Source: Chryseobacterium polytrichastri
GTDB taxonomy: Bacteria; Bacteroidota; Bacteroidia; Flavobacteriales; Weeksellaceae
NCBI RefSeq assembly: GCF_900142445.1
Contig: NZ_FRAV01000001.1
Span: forward strand, 216,173 to 280,172
Direction of reading: 5' to 3'
DNA length: 64,000 nt
Position 1 is the stretch's first letter, and each line of letters opens with the position of its first letter. Position numbers and translations under genes: made by a program. The notes beneath the pieces are model-generated. The model had not been told where the DNA came from. It searched no databases and saw only the letters and a program-made list of their open reading frames with translations. Of this stretch, positions 7,814 through 16,758 are shown one piece after another.

Positions 7814-10273
7814 ATGAAGAAGAACCAATCTGCATTGATCAAACTTGTTCAAAAAGCTAAAAACTCAGGATTATTTCTTGTTTTATTAGCGACATCGGCA
7901 GTTGTAAATGCTCAGCAAAATAATCAGACGGTTACCGTAAACGGTCAAACGTTTAAAGATTTAAATAAAAACGGAAAATTAGATCCTTGGGAAGATGCGC
8001 GTCTTTCCGTGGATAAAAGAATAGATGCGATTGTTAAACAAATGACCAACGCAGAAAAAGTAGATGTATTGATCGGAACAGGAATGCCCGGAATTGAAGT
8101 GCTGACAGGTCCTGTGGGTGATTCAAAGCAAGGTCTTGTTCCTGGAGCAGCGGGTGGAACAGCTTCTTTCGAGAGATTTGGAATTCCTGCGACAGTAGTT
8201 GCCGATGGTCCTGCGGGGCTAAGGATTGCGCCGACCAGAGATCATGATTCAAAAACCTATTATGCAACAGCATTTCCCGTGGGAACAGCCTTAGCTTCTA
8301 CATGGAATAAAACCTTGCTAGAGCAAGTAGGAAAAGCAATGGGGAACGAAGTAAAAGAATATGGAGTAGACGTATTATTGGCTCCGGCGTTGAACATTCA
8401 CAGAAATCCATTGAACGGAAGGAATTTTGAATATTATTCTGAAGATCCTTTAATTTCAGGGAAAACAGCTGCTGCCATTGTAAACGGAATTCAGTCTCAA
8501 GGAGTGGGAACTTCCATCAAACATTTTGCGGCTAATAATGAAGAAACCAATCGTTTGACGATCAATGCTCATGTTTCAGAACGTGCGATGAGAGAACTCT
8601 ATTTAAAAGGTTTTGAAATCACGGTTAAAGAATCTCAACCCTGGACGGTAATGTCTTCTTATAACCTGTTAAACGGAGTGTATACTTCAGATAGCAAAGA
8701 TTTACTGACTCAGGTTTTAAGAAACGAATGGGGTTTCAAAGGAATTGTAATGACCGACTGGTTTGGTGGTTTCCCGGGATTTGAATCCATCAAAAACGGC
8801 GGAATTTCTGATGTTGTAAAACAGATGAATGCAGGGAACGATCTTTTGATGCCGGGAATTCCTGCACAGAAAAAAGTACTTCTAGCTGCACTTGATTCAG
8901 GGAAATTATCTCAGGAAGTTGCCAATGTAAATGTGAAAAGAATTCTGGAATATATTTTTCGAACTCCGACTTTCGCACACTACAAATACAGTAACAAACC
9001 CAACCTTGCTCAAAATGCAGAAGTGACAAGAAAGGCAGCTACAGAAGGAATGGTTTTGCTTAAAAATGATAACAATGCATTACCTTTTGCCAACAAACAG
9101 AAAGAGGTTTCTTTATTTGGAGTTACTTCTTACGCTTGGATCACGGGTGGAACAGGAAGCGGAAGTGTGAATAATAAACACACCGTTTCATTATTGGAAG
9201 GGCTAAATTCTGCAGGATATCAATTGGATAAAGAATTGGTAGATCTTTACAAACCTCATGCAGAAAAAGAAATAATTGCAGAAAAAGAAAGAAGAAAAGG
9301 AAAAGGAATTTTAGCGTTACCTGGAAGACTTTCTGAAATGAAAATGGATGATGCTTTCCTTGCTAAAAAAGCTGAAACTTCAGAAATTGCTTTCGTGACC
9401 TTAGGAAGAAACTCTGGTGAAGGTGGTGATAGAGTTGTTGATAATGACTTTAATCTGGCAACTGAAGAAATTGAAATGCTGGATAAGATTTCAAAAGCCT
9501 TCCATGCAAAAGGTAAAAAAGTAGTGGTGATCTTAAATATCGGCGGTGTTATTGAAACGGCATCATGGAAAGATAAAGTAGACGCTATTGTATTGGCTTG
9601 GCAACCTGGTCAGGAAGGCGGACATTCTGTAGCAGACGTTGTTTCAGGGAAAATAAATCCTTCCGGAAAACTGACAATGACGTTCCCTGTGAAATATGAA
9701 GATACTCCTTCTGCGAAAAACTTCCCGGGAGTTCCTGCTGAAAACCCGAAAGAAGTAACGTATGAAGAAGGAGTGTATGTGGGATACCGTTATTTCAATA
9801 CCTTTAACGTAAAACCTTCGTATGAATTTGGCTTTGGAAAATCATACACCAGTTTTGATTATTCGAACATAAAAATAAGTTCACCTACTTTTAAAGATAA
9901 ATTGGAGGTGAAGGTTACAGTTAAAAACAACGGAAAAGTAGCCGGAAAAGAAGTGGTAGAATTATACCTGTCTGCTCCAAACCAATTAATCGACAAACCA
10001 ACATCAGAACTGAAAGCTTTTGCAAAAACGAAAGAATTACAGCCTGGTGAGACTGAAACGATTACTTTACAACTTAATCCAAAAGATTTAGCCTCATTTA
10101 TCACCGAGAAAAGTGCATGGATTGCTGAAAAAGGAAAATATAAAGTTGCTGTTGGCGCATCCTCTTTGGACATCAAACAAACTGCTGAGTTTGAAGTAAA
10201 TTCAGATCTTGTTGTAGAAAAAGTGCAGCATGTTTTCCCTGCGGATAAACAGTTTAAGGATTTAAGACCTTAA
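7814..10273 (+). CDS. Secreted GH3 beta-glucosidase with fibronectin III-like domain (BglX type)
   Basis: An 819-residue exported GH3 enzyme. The N-terminal signal is long (about 34 residues, ending VNAQ), and an EF-hand-like loop DLNKNGKLDPWED lies around residues 49-61. The TIM barrel has its nucleophile at D315 in VMTDW. The alpha/beta domain has GRNSGEGGD as the likely acid/base loop. A C-terminal fibronectin type III-like domain (about 670-790) follows the GFGKSYT motif. This order matches BglX-type periplasmic beta-glucosidases. Together with the GH3 at 4081 and the esterase at 6629 it completes a small glycan-degradation set. The glycoside cut in vivo is not known. Confidence 0.9.
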   Translation: MKKNQSALIKLVQKAKNSGLFLVLLATSAVVNAQQNNQTVTVNGQTFKDLNKNGKLDPWEDARLSVDKRIDAIVKQMTNAEKVDVLIGTGMPGIEVLTGPVGDSKQGLVPGAAGGTASFERFGIPATVVADGPAGLRIAPTRDHDSKTYYATAFPVGTALASTWNKTLLEQVGKAMGNEVKEYGVDVLLAPALNIHRNPLNGRNFEYYSEDPLISGKTAAAIVNGIQSQGVGTSIKHFAANNEETNRLTINAHVSERAMRELYLKGFEITVKESQPWTVMSSYNLLNGVYTSDSKDLLTQVLRNEWGFKGIVMTDWFGGFPGFESIKNGGISDVVKQMNAGNDLLMPGIPAQKKVLLAALDSGKLSQEVANVNVKRILEYIFRTPTFAHYKYSNKPNLAQNAEVTRKAATEGMVLLKNDNNALPFANKQKEVSLFGVTSYAWITGGTGSGSVNNKHTVSLLEGLNSAGYQLDKELVDLYKPHAEKEIIAEKERRKGKGILALPGRLSEMKMDDAFLAKKAETSEIAFVTLGRNSGEGGDRVVDNDFNLATEEIEMLDKISKAFHAKGKKVVVILNIGGVIETASWKDKVDAIVLAWQPGQEGGHSVADVVSGKINPSGKLTMTFPVKYEDTPSAKNFPGVPAENPKEVTYEEGVYVGYRYFNTFNVKPSYEFGFGKSYTSFDYSNIKISSPTFKDKLEVKVTVKNNGKVAGKEVVELYLSAPNQLIDKPTSELKAFAKTKELQPGETETITLQLNPKDLASFITEKSAWIAEKGKYKVAVGASSLDIKQTAEFEVNSDLVVEKVQHVFPADKQFKDLRP

Positions 10274-10697
10274 ATTTGTTTAAACTTTTTTTAACCACAA
10301 AAGAGGCAAAAGATTAACACTTTAGTATTTTAAGTTAATTGTTAAACTGCTAATTAGACTCAGTAGGTCATGTTTGAAATCATTTTTTGATTAAAAAGAT
10401 TAACGCAAAGTTGATGAATAATTTCGCTTTATTTTAAGTTGGCAAAGTGATGCGACTTCGTCGCTGATGAAGTTGTATGCCTATCCATACGCTTCGACGA
10501 ATCAATGAAGTTGATTCTATTCTTTGCTCCCTGAAAACATATGTAATAAAGCTAAAGCTTTGCGTTAGAAAAATAGGTCATCAGTACATTATCTTTTTAA
10601 TCAGAAAAATCCTTAAAGAATGTGATTTAGATAAAGATTTGAATGGTATACAAAAAATCAAATTTAGAAATTTAAACAGGCTCTTAAAATAAACAAC
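10274..10697. repeat. Intergenic region with inverted repeat 10401-10567
   Basis: This gap has no supported gene; one open stretch (10477-10692) overlaps the repeat and looks fortuitous. It begins with one ACCACAAAAG-class arm (about 10292-10310) lacking a clear partner. It then holds a pair TAACGCAAAG (10401-10410) and CTTTGCGTTA (10558-10567) around an imperfect core rich in CGACTTCGTCGC-like words. Confidence 0.55.
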
Positions 10698-10727
10698 AAA
10701 AAGAGGTTCGCAATGAACCTCTTTTTT
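10698..10727. terminator. Intrinsic terminator overlapping the SDR stop codon
   Basis: Stem AAAAAGAGGTTC (10698-10709) pairs with GAACCTCTTTTT (10715-10726) around a 5-base loop. A/T tracts on both sides make it usable from either strand. It overlaps the stop codon of the - strand SDR gene. Confidence 0.75.
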
Positions 10728-11514
10728 AATACGTATTATTCAATCCACCATCCAAAGGGATATTGGTTCCTGTAAGGTAAGCAGCATATTCAGAGGCTAA
10801 AAAAGCAACCAAATGACCATATTCTTCAGGCTTACCCAATCTTTTCATAGGAATTTTATCTTCTCTACCTTTTTTTATTTCTTTCACAGATTGATTGTTT
10901 TGTTCTGCTTCGTGATCGATCAGTTTTTTAATTCGTTCGGTATCAAAATATCCTGTCAGAACATTGTTAACCGTAATGTTATATTGTGCCACTTCATTAG
11001 CCAACGTCTTTGCCCAAGCTGCCACTGCTGAACGAATAGAATTTGAAAGCACTAAATTATTAATCGGTGATTTTACCGACAGAGAAGAAACATTGATAAT
11101 TCGCCCGTGATTTTGTCTGATCATATAAGGCAACGCTAAATTTGTGGTTTCACAAACCGTTTTAAAAACCAGATCAAAAGCTTTCTGATAATCATCCACA
11201 TTCTTTTCTAATGCAACTCCAGGCTCGGGACCATTGGTATTATTAACAAGAATATCAACCGAATTATTTTTAAAATACTCCGAAATAATGCCTCTATATT
11301 TTTCAAAATCTGAAAAATCTGCTACTAAATAGTTATGCTTCTGCTCTTCATTAACAATGGGTAAAGAAGCCACAAAGTTTTTCAACTTCTCTTCATTTCG
11401 AGCCATTACGGTGACGTTTGCCCCGCATTTTGCCAGTTCCAGAGCAATTCCGGCTCCGATTCCTTCAGTAGCTGCTCCTACCAATGCATTTTTTGATATC
11501 AGTTGAATATTCAT
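10726..11514 (-). CDS. SDR-family protein with atypical active site
   Basis: A 262-residue Rossmann-fold protein of the short-chain dehydrogenase/reductase family. The N-terminal cofactor motif is ATEGIGAG. NNTNG replaces the usual NNAG, and the catalytic serine segment INVSSLS is kept. The YxxxK pair is lost: the expected position reads SNSIR, so both Tyr and Lys are missing. Family knowledge: one SDR subgroup resembling 3-oxoacyl-ACP reductases (cd05344-like) lacks the normal tetrad. The C-terminal LTGTNIPLDGG is typical. Reductase activity cannot be assumed. It is divergent from the MFS gene at 11989 across a 474-bp gap. Confidence 0.8.
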   Translation of the reverse strand: MNIQLISKNALVGAATEGIGAGIALELAKCGANVTVMARNEEKLKNFVASLPIVNEEQKHNYLVADFSDFEKYRGIISEYFKNNSVDILVNNTNGPEPGVALEKNVDDYQKAFDLVFKTVCETTNLALPYMIRQNHGRIINVSSLSVKSPINNLVLSNSIRSAVAAWAKTLANEVAQYNITVNNVLTGYFDTERIKKLIDHEAEQNNQSVKEIKKGREDKIPMKRLGKPEEYGHLVAFLASEYAAYLTGTNIPLDGGLNNTY

Positions 11515-11988
11515 GAATTTGTCTTTTTAAATTAATCTTTTCATTAAATTGTAATAAATGTACAAAAAGCACTTGATTTTAAGATAGAGAATTTAATGGT
11601 TCCCTGATTACTGTAGAAAATTTAAATATTTTGGTGAATCGCAAAGACGCAATTAAGATTAAAAATAATGTTTTTAAGGCGCAAGGATTTTATCTGTGAT
11701 AAAATTGATTTCGTGTGATACTAAATATTTGCTGAAAATCTATGATTTTCTTGCGCCTTAAAGTAGTGTAATGATTAAAAATATTTGCTCCTTTGCGATT
11801 TTACAACAAAAAATTAATTAAACACTCGAAAATAGATAATTTGTACAAATCTTTTTTTACAAAAAGAAGTACCTTTGCTGATCTTTAAAAAATATTCTTT
11901 GCTGATTGATTTTATAATTAATCATTAACAATTTGAAATACATCAAAAGTCAAGAATTCTATAACTAAATTTGAAGTAAATTTTTACC
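11515..11988. repeat. Divergent intergenic region with nested inverted repeat 11637-11800
   Basis: Outer arms AATCGCAAAG (11637-11646) and CTTTGCGATT (11791-11800) enclose perfect 13-bp inner arms (11673-11685 and 11750-11762, TTAAGGCGCAAG type). Beyond it lie a 12-bp palindrome ATTTGTACAAAT (11839-11850), a TACCTTTG promoter-like box (11870-11877) and a 10-bp direct repeat CTTTGCTGAT (11873 and 11897). A GTACAAA word at 11560-11566 faces the SDR gene. Confidence 0.55.
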
Positions 11989-13182
11989 ATGCAGATGAGC
12001 GCTTCTAACGGTATTTCGCGTACTGTAATTTGGCTAATGGCCATTATTTCCGGACTTGTAGTGGCCAACAATTATTATAACCAACCTTTATTGGGACTTA
12101 TTTCTAAAGATTTAAATGTTTCTGAAAGTGCAGCCAGCCGAATTTCTATGCTTACTCAGATAGGATATGCGGTTGGATTATTAATGATTGTTCCTTTAGG
12201 AGATAAATTTTTCCGCAAAAGATTAATTTTAATTGATCTATTTCTAGTTTTTGGATCGTTATTATGGATGACATTTGCCACCCAGTTATGGATGTTATAT
12301 GCTGCAAGTTTACTAATTGGAGTAACATCTGTAATTCCTCAATTATTTATCCCGATTGCCGCAGAACTATCATCTGATAAAGAAAAATCTTCCAATATCG
12401 GAACCGTGATGTCAGGCTTATTATTAGGAATTCTTTTGTCAAGATTTATAGGCGGAATTGTAGGCGATGTCTGGGGATGGAGAGCCATGTTTGGAATCGC
12501 TGCAGGATTAATGATCTTGGTATGGTTTGCCGTTTACAAAATGCTACCCGAGATGCAACCTAATTTTAAAGGAACCTATAAAGAATTGATGCGTTCTGTG
12601 GGACACTTGGCTAAAACACAGCCTATTTTACAGTTGGCTTCATTCCGTGGAGCGATGGCTTTTGGGTCGATGTGTGCTTTGTTTACAACATTGGTCTTCC
12701 ACATGGAAAAACCGCCATTCAATGCAGGGGCATCCGTTGTAGGAAGCTTCGGATTAGCTGGTGCGGTGGGTGCTTTAGCTGCTGCGAAAGTTGGAAAACT
12801 TCAAAAATTCTTAGATATCAACAGAATTATTTCTTATTCTTTATTGGTTGTGTTGGGAAGTTGGGCGTTCACGTATTTTGGAGGCGAAACGTATTGGGGA
12901 CTGATTGTAGGCGTAATCCTTGTGGACTTAGGTGTACAATCGAGTCACATTATGAATCAAACCAATTACTTTTTAATAAAATCTAATGCGGTTAACAGAT
13001 TGAATACCGTGTACATGGTGTGTTATTTCATCGGCGGATCATTAGGAACATGGCTTGCTTCAATCGCATGGCAATATGCGCAATGGGATGGTGTTTGCTT
13101 CGTGGGAGCATCCTTTGGTTTATTAGCTTTAATTGCTCATATCCTGTTCTGTAACAAGGTGAATAAAGAGACTGGAAACTAG
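11989..13182 (+). CDS. MFS transporter (YgaY-like efflux permease)
   Basis: A 397-residue, 12-helix major facilitator protein of the inner membrane. The RMFS loop motif between helices 2 and 3 reads GDKFFRKR, and the conserved segment GVQSSHIMNQTNYF near the second half is typical of YgaY-like proteins. It probably exports a small molecule by proton antiport; the substrate is unknown. An ATG two codons downstream (11995) is an alternative start. It is followed by an HxlR regulator on the other strand, and the TTTGTAC-type words in its upstream gap could link it to that regulator. Confidence 0.82.
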   Translation: MQMSASNGISRTVIWLMAIISGLVVANNYYNQPLLGLISKDLNVSESAASRISMLTQIGYAVGLLMIVPLGDKFFRKRLILIDLFLVFGSLLWMTFATQLWMLYAASLLIGVTSVIPQLFIPIAAELSSDKEKSSNIGTVMSGLLLGILLSRFIGGIVGDVWGWRAMFGIAAGLMILVWFAVYKMLPEMQPNFKGTYKELMRSVGHLAKTQPILQLASFRGAMAFGSMCALFTTLVFHMEKPPFNAGASVVGSFGLAGAVGALAAAKVGKLQKFLDINRIISYSLLVVLGSWAFTYFGGETYWGLIVGVILVDLGVQSSHIMNQTNYFLIKSNAVNRLNTVYMVCYFIGGSLGTWLASIAWQYAQWDGVCFVGASFGLLALIAHILFCNKVNKETGN

Positions 13183-13218
13183 ATTCTTTAAAAGTTTAAA
13201 ATATTTCAATAAATCTCA

Positions 13219-13602
13219 TTAATTTTCATCAACTTCCAATAGTTGCTCTTTTACTAATTTTTTGTGCTTTTTTCCCCAATCTTCCAACTGTTTCCAAATG
13301 GGAATCAGTTCTCTGGCTATTTCTGTTAATTCATAATCTACTCTTGGAGGAACTTGGGCATACACAGTCCTTTTTAGTAAACCATCTTTTTCCATTTCTC
13401 TTAAATGTAGGGTAAGCATTCTCTCTGTGATCCCTGAAATTCGGTCTCTGATCTCACTGAAACGCAATTTGCCGTTTTCAAGCTTACATAAGATCAAGAG
13501 TTTCCATCTTCCTCCAGTTTTGCAAACTGCATACGTTAAATCACATTCCGTAATGTATTGTGAATTAATACTGTTCGTTGAATTTTCCTTTTTCTTTGCC
13601 AT
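13219..13602 (-). CDS. HxlR-family winged-helix regulator
   Basis: A 127-residue regulator. An early cysteine (YAVCKTGGRWK) leads into the HxlR winged helix (FSEIRDRISGITERMLTLHLREME), followed by the wing RVDYELT. HxlR proteins act as dimers and often sense electrophiles or oxidants through cysteine. It is divergent from an esterase-MFS pair (13695-15880), the likely targets, and convergent with the MFS gene at 11989. A near-perfect 18-bp palindrome lies directly before its start codon. Confidence 0.88.
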   Translation of the reverse strand: MAKKKENSTNSINSQYITECDLTYAVCKTGGRWKLLILCKLENGKLRFSEIRDRISGITERMLTLHLREMEKDGLLKRTVYAQVPPRVDYELTEIARELIPIWKQLEDWGKKHKKLVKEQLLEVDEN

Positions 13603-13603
13603 T

Positions 13604-13674
13604 ACTTACAAATTTGTTAGTACCATACAATTAACTGTGTACAGTGCAAATTTAGGGTTTGTTTTTTACTTTTG
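13604..13674. promoter_or_regulatory. Divergent control region: palindrome 13604-13621 and promoter box 13667-13674
   Basis: ACTTACAAA/TTTGTTAGT is an 18-bp palindrome with one mismatch just upstream of the HxlR gene, a plausible autoregulatory operator. Two GTAC words follow (13619 and 13638). TACTTTTG at 13667-13674 fits the Bacteroidota -7 box and lies 20 bases before the GTG start of the esterase gene, supporting that start. Confidence 0.45.
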
Positions 13675-13694
13675 CTCCCTCAAAATAAATAAAC

Positions 13695-14699
13695 GTGCAG
13701 AAAATAATAGGAACGCTTCTCATTCTGGGAACTATTTCCTGTAAAAACATCAGTAATACCAAAAGACAAACAAATATGCAATTAACCCCTAAAATAGGTA
13801 AAGTACTAGACTATTTACCAAAAATAGAAGTATTCGACAGTCAGAATCCTTTAGAGATTAGTCGAAAAAATTATGAGATCATGACTCAGCAACTGAGTGG
13901 TAAGAAAGAACCGGTTGCAATAATCGAAGAACTAAATATTCCGGCAGAAGATCATCAAGTCCCAGTTAGAATATACAGACCTAAAGGCGTCACTTCAAAA
14001 TCGCCTGCTATTATTTACATTCATGGGGGTTGGTTTATTTCCGGTGGTTATGAAACTCATGATGCAATCGCCAGAAAATTAGCGAATGCAACAGGTGCCA
14101 TAATTTTGTTTGTAGAGTACCGTCTTGCGCCTGAACATCCTTTTCCTGCCGGATTAAATGATTGTAAAACGGCTGCAGAATGGCTTATTCATAATGCTGA
14201 AAAATTAGGAATTGATTCTCAAAAAATCGGGATTATTGGGGACAGCGCAGGGGGAACATTAGCCACGGCTTTAACGACTCAATTGGGAAATCAATTACAA
14301 TTTCAGGTTTTAATTTATCCTGCCGCTGATAATACGCTCAACACAACATCTTGGGAAACTTATAAAGACGGTCCGGTTCTTAATAAAGAGTGGGGATCAC
14401 AAGCATGGAAATGGTATTTATCATCCGAAGAAGACCAAAAGAATCCATTAGCTGTTCCTATGTTAATAAAAGATTTTACAGAAACGCCTCCCACGTTGGT
14501 TATTGTAGCAGAACATGATCCTTTAAGAGATGAAGGCGAAGTACTGGCCCAACACATGAAAGACTCGGGAATCTCAGTGAAAACCAGCCTTTATAAAAAT
14601 ATGGTTCATGGGTTTATGCACATGGGAATTATTCTCGATGAAACCCAATCTGCCATTGAAGAAATCGCAGAATTTACGACTGAAAATTTAGAAAAATAA
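13695..14699 (+). CDS. HSL-family (family IV) esterase/lipase, probable lipoprotein
   Basis: A 334-residue alpha/beta-hydrolase of the hormone-sensitive lipase group. The oxyanion motif is HGGW, the nucleophile is in GDSAGG (S184), the acid is in AEHDPLRDEG and the histidine in MVHGFMH. The start is GTG. The first residues form a short hydrophobic signal ending in TISC, a possible though imperfect lipobox, so it may be a lipid-anchored protein. A downstream ATG (13776) would give a cytoplasmic form. It ends 14 bases before an MFS gene, which suggests an operon regulated by the divergent HxlR protein, perhaps for detoxifying and exporting an ester. Confidence 0.82.
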   Translation: MQKIIGTLLILGTISCKNISNTKRQTNMQLTPKIGKVLDYLPKIEVFDSQNPLEISRKNYEIMTQQLSGKKEPVAIIEELNIPAEDHQVPVRIYRPKGVTSKSPAIIYIHGGWFISGGYETHDAIARKLANATGAIILFVEYRLAPEHPFPAGLNDCKTAAEWLIHNAEKLGIDSQKIGIIGDSAGGTLATALTTQLGNQLQFQVLIYPAADNTLNTTSWETYKDGPVLNKEWGSQAWKWYLSSEEDQKNPLAVPMLIKDFTETPPTLVIVAEHDPLRDEGEVLAQHMKDSGISVKTSLYKNMVHGFMHMGIILDETQSAIEEIAEFTTENLEK

Positions 14700-14713
14700 T
14701 AGACTTAAAAAAA

Positions 14714-15880
14714 ATGAAAAAATTCGCATATATAGGATGTTTGGGCTTTCTGGCCGTTATTACTACCGAGTTCGGTGTGATTGGTATTCTGCCTCAGATA
14801 GCAGAGCATTATCAAATCAGTATCGATAAGGCTGGCTATTTATTAAGTGCTTTTGCGTTGATTATTGCGCTTACAGGACCTTTTATGACATTATTGATGT
14901 CGGGGTTTGACCGTAAAAAAGTAATGTTTGCTGCCATATTTATGTTTCTGATCACGGGAGTTGTTTCCTCATTTTCGCCCCCTTTCTGGTTGCTGATGTT
15001 GGTGAGAATATTGCCTGCATTTTTACAGCCAGTTTACATTGCAAGTGCATTATCGGTTGCAGTCTCTAACGCCGATAAAAAACACAGCAATGAATTGATG
15101 GGGATTGTATTCAGCGGTGTTGCACTGGCTATGGTAACTACGGTTCCTTTTGCAACATGGTTATCGAGTGTTTGGTCTTGGGAATCTTCTTTTATCGTTC
15201 AGTCTGTTGTGAGTGTAATTGCTTTAGCAGGAATTTATTTTTTACTGCCTCCAATGCCTGTAAAAGAGAAAAAATCTTATGGAAGTCAGCTTAAAATATT
15301 AGCACAACCTACGTTTATCATCAGCACGCTGATGAACTTTTTCATGATCACAGCTTGGTTTTCCACCTACAGTTATTTTGCTGATTATCTGAACAAAGCT
15401 AAAGGAATGGACAGCACAATGATCAGCTATATGCTTTTTCTATTCGGGATTATCGGAGTTTTCGCCAATTGGATCTCGGGAAAAATGCTGAATAAAAATA
15501 TAACCGGAACCACCGCTTTTTTCCTTTCCGGAACTATTTTAGTCCCTGTTTTATTATACTTTTCAGATGGAAATTTACTTGCAACGATTGTAGTTATTGG
15601 TATTTGGGGCTTTCTTTATTCTCCAAGTTTCCTTAATGCTTCCACTTATATGATCTCTTCAGTACCTCAATCACTGGAATTTGCCAACAGCCTGGCAACG
15701 TCATTCGGTAATTTAGGTGTAACACTTGGAACAACGGTGGGCGGATGGATGATTATCACAAAAGGGGTAGAATTTAATCCTTGGATTGGACTTGTTTTCG
15801 GGATTCTTGCCTTCATCATGATAGGAGTGAGAAGCCTGTTGGAACGCAGAGAAAAAACTGTGGTACTATGCGGGGAATAA
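14714..15880 (+). CDS. MFS transporter (AraJ/YdhP-like DHA1)
   Basis: A 388-residue inner-membrane protein with about 12 helices. It begins with the EFGVIGILPQIA motif typical of the AraJ/PbuE/YdhP drug:H+ antiporter group, followed by a GFDRKKV loop between helices 2 and 3. It is co-directional with the esterase 14 bases upstream and probably forms one unit with it under the HxlR regulator. The exported compound is unknown. Confidence 0.83.
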   Translation: MKKFAYIGCLGFLAVITTEFGVIGILPQIAEHYQISIDKAGYLLSAFALIIALTGPFMTLLMSGFDRKKVMFAAIFMFLITGVVSSFSPPFWLLMLVRILPAFLQPVYIASALSVAVSNADKKHSNELMGIVFSGVALAMVTTVPFATWLSSVWSWESSFIVQSVVSVIALAGIYFLLPPMPVKEKKSYGSQLKILAQPTFIISTLMNFFMITAWFSTYSYFADYLNKAKGMDSTMISYMLFLFGIIGVFANWISGKMLNKNITGTTAFFLSGTILVPVLLYFSDGNLLATIVVIGIWGFLYSPSFLNASTYMISSVPQSLEFANSLATSFGNLGVTLGTTVGGWMIITKGVEFNPWIGLVFGILAFIMIGVRSLLERREKTVVLCGE

Positions 15881-15987
15881 ACCGTAATATATTTGGTTGA
15901 AATAGCCAGATATATTAACTTTGATTGACTTAAAATAAGTGAAGAAATCTTTACAGAAGATTCATTAAAGTATTAAAATAAGAAAAA

Positions 15988-16686
15988 ATGAAAGTAGAAA
16001 TCTGGTCGGATGTAATGTGTCCGTTTTGCTATATAGGGAAACATAATTTTGAACAGGCGCTTGAGAAATTGCCATTCAAAGATGAAGTAGAAGTAGAGTG
16101 GAAGAGCTTTCAGTTGGACCCGACTTTAGATCCTTCGGAAACAAAAACTACCACTGAATATTTTAAAGAAAAGAAAGGATTTCCTGATGCTCAGGCTAAG
16201 CAAATGATTGGTCAGGTAGCACAGATGGGAGCAATGTCGGGAATTAATTTTAATTTTGAAAAAGCATTAATTACCAATACATTTTCATCCCATAAATTAA
16301 TTCATTTAGCTAAAAAATACAACAAAGGTTCTGAAGCAGAAGAGGCTTTATTTGAAGCACATTTTCTGGAAGGTAAAAATGTTGGTGATCTTGAAGTACT
16401 GGTTTCTATTGCTGGAAAATTAGGAGTTGATCAGGAAGAAGCAAGACAGGTTTTAAGTTCTGATCAGTTTGATAACGAAGTAAATCAGGATATTACAGAC
16501 GCAAAAAATAATGGAATTAGCGGTGTTCCCTTTTTCATTCTGAATGGTAAATATGCCGTTTCAGGGGCACAACCTGTAGAAGCTTTTGCAGAAGCCCTTC
16601 AACAGACGTATAAAGAAACCATAGTTCCTTTTAAAGATATTTCTAACGGTGGAGCTTCTTGTGATGCCGATGGTTGCAGCATTTAG
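15988..16686 (+). CDS. DsbA-family oxidoreductase, FrnE type
   Basis: A 232-residue cytoplasmic thioredoxin-fold protein with no signal peptide. The active-site CPFC (C11, C14) lies in the first strand-helix turn. A helical insert follows, then the cis-proline loop SGVPFF and a C-terminal tail with two more cysteines (CDADGC), as in FrnE-like proteins. FrnE homologues act in polyketide maturation or in oxidative stress as disulfide isomerases. Nothing nearby points to polyketides, so a redox role is more likely. It is followed by a hairpin terminator. Confidence 0.87.
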   Translation: MKVEIWSDVMCPFCYIGKHNFEQALEKLPFKDEVEVEWKSFQLDPTLDPSETKTTTEYFKEKKGFPDAQAKQMIGQVAQMGAMSGINFNFEKALITNTFSSHKLIHLAKKYNKGSEAEEALFEAHFLEGKNVGDLEVLVSIAGKLGVDQEEARQVLSSDQFDNEVNQDITDAKNNGISGVPFFILNGKYAVSGAQPVEAFAEALQQTYKETIVPFKDISNGGASCDADGCSI

Positions 16687-16704
16687 TATTCTACTATTTA
16701 TATA

Positions 16705-16732
16705 AAGAGCATCCTTGAAAAAGGATGTTCTT
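16705..16732. terminator. Bidirectional intrinsic terminator
   Basis: A 12-bp stem (16705-16716 with 16721-16732, one G-T pair) closes a GAAA tetraloop and is followed by TTATTTTT. It separates the convergent FrnE-like and terpene synthase genes. Confidence 0.8.
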
Positions 16733-16758
16733 ATTTTTACAGCTATTTTGTATTTTTA

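Noticed and set aside
10477..10692. 71-codon open frame
   Set aside because: Overlaps a long palindrome, has no recognisable features and lacks a plausible translation start.
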